Source: JANNNF01 sp040385825 (GTDB taxonomy: Bacteria; Pseudomonadota; Alphaproteobacteria; Rhodobacterales; Rhodobacteraceae). From it: 40,143 nucleotides of DNA. This document shows positions 39,896-40,143 of the stretch, piece by piece; the first letter of the stretch is position 1, and every line of letters starts with the position of its first letter. The DNA lies in assembly GCA_040385825.1 (NCBI GenBank), contig JAZKGQ010000015.1, forward strand, positions 1 through 40,143, read 5' to 3'. The position numbers and the translations under genes were made by a program. The notes under the pieces were generated by a model. It did not search any database. It saw only the letters and a list, made by a program, of their open reading frames with translations, and was not told where the DNA came from.

Positions 39896-39925
39896 AAAAT
39901 CGCCTTACGAACATTAGGCGATTTT
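39896..39925. promoter_or_regulatory. Inverted repeat just upstream of the recombinase
   Basis: AAAATCGCCT (39896-39905) and AGGCGATTTT (39916-39925) are exact inverted repeats, 10 bp each, around TACGAACATT. Position, 16 bp before the start codon and ahead of the SD, allows three readings: an autoregulatory or recombination subsite of the recombinase, or an intrinsic terminator of a gene to the right (on the minus strand the stem ends in a short T-run). Confidence 0.5.
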
Positions 39926-40143
39926 GTATGTGATTCGCGAGTCTAATCAGTAGTTTAGATGAAATGATTTGCTTGACGGCCCGCGTCAGCGGGTGGTGCG
40001 GCGGACAGTGCGATTCGAGAACAAAGGGTGAACTTTTGAAAAAGTTGCTGTCCTTGATGCGCGCGGCGACCCTTGGGCCTTTTTCGGGGTAAGCGTCCGG
40101 TCTGACTGCTCTGCCGCGTGTCGGGAGTGACGGATAGTGTCCG

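Noticed and set aside
35541..39969. GAAATGATT at 35542-35550 and 39961-39969, with CTAATCA and TAGTTTA near both, as possible att repeats
   Set aside because: Only 9 bp are shared and the short words are not in the same order on the two sides, so chance is likelier than an attL/attR pair.
40036..40092. Short TTG frame (MKKLLSLMRAATLGPF) behind AAAGGG
   Set aside because: It looks like a signal peptide start but stops after 18 codons; too short to support a gene, and the window ends soon after.
1..40143. CRISPR arrays, tRNA and rRNA genes
   Set aside because: No regularly spaced direct repeats, cloverleaf-like segments or conserved rRNA stretches were recognised by reading; a covariance search was not possible.

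Overview
The window reads as a piece of an alphaproteobacterial chromosome, most likely Rhodobacteraceae. The support is high GC throughout, codon use rich in GCC, CTG and GGC, a cyclic beta-glucan synthase, tightly packed ATGA-overlapping operons, and typical family members such as the PotD-like Tat-exported binding protein. This assignment is inference; no rRNA, tRNA or phylogenetic marker lies in the window.

Region 1 (1-11.5 kb, all minus strand) holds a possible broken esterase start, a KatE-type catalase with a C-terminal amidotransferase-like domain, a perfect hairpin, and a 2794-residue NdvB-type cyclic beta-1,2-glucan synthase. A 72-residue protein overlaps the TTG start of the synthase by one codon.

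Region 2 (11.6-29.8 kb, all minus strand) is a large catabolic locus built of two or three coupled transcription units. The upstream unit runs from 29778 down to 23396: PxpA (LamB/YcsF), a biotinyl carrier protein, a biotin carboxylase, PxpB, PxpC, a substrate-binding-protein paralogue lacking a signal peptide, and a GntR regulator with two winged-helix domains. The second unit starts at an AT-rich promoter near 23.25 kb and encodes an ABC uptake system (two ATPases, two permeases, one Tat-exported binding protein), two SDR dehydrogenases, an amidase, an Old Yellow Enzyme homologue and a polysaccharide-deacetylase-fold hydrolase. A CNxCG small protein and a CobW-type GTPase follow after a 47-bp gap. 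My reading is a pathway for import and stepwise opening of a small cyclic imide, lactam or related amide. The ene-reductase would reduce an unsaturated ring, the deacetylase-fold enzyme would act as imidase, the amidase would hydrolyse the half-amide, and the biotin-dependent split enzyme with PxpA would open a lactam. The substrate cannot be read from the sequence.

Region 3 (29.98-34.35 kb, plus strand) starts with a truncated IS5-family transposase next to the catabolic operon. A four-gene tellurite/stress module follows: TelA, TerD-like, an unrecognised 350-residue helical protein, and a TerF-like vWA protein. A short P-T-x-I-G motif recurs in the N-terminal tails of TelA and the unrecognised protein.

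Region 4 (34.4-40.1 kb, minus strand) has a small outer-membrane beta-barrel protein. After it comes a prophage fragment: a tape-measure protein, a 68-residue follower, an AT-rich stretch dense in inverted repeats, and a small serine recombinase with a hairpin just upstream. No capsid, portal or terminase genes are visible, so this is a remnant or the edge of an element running past 40143.
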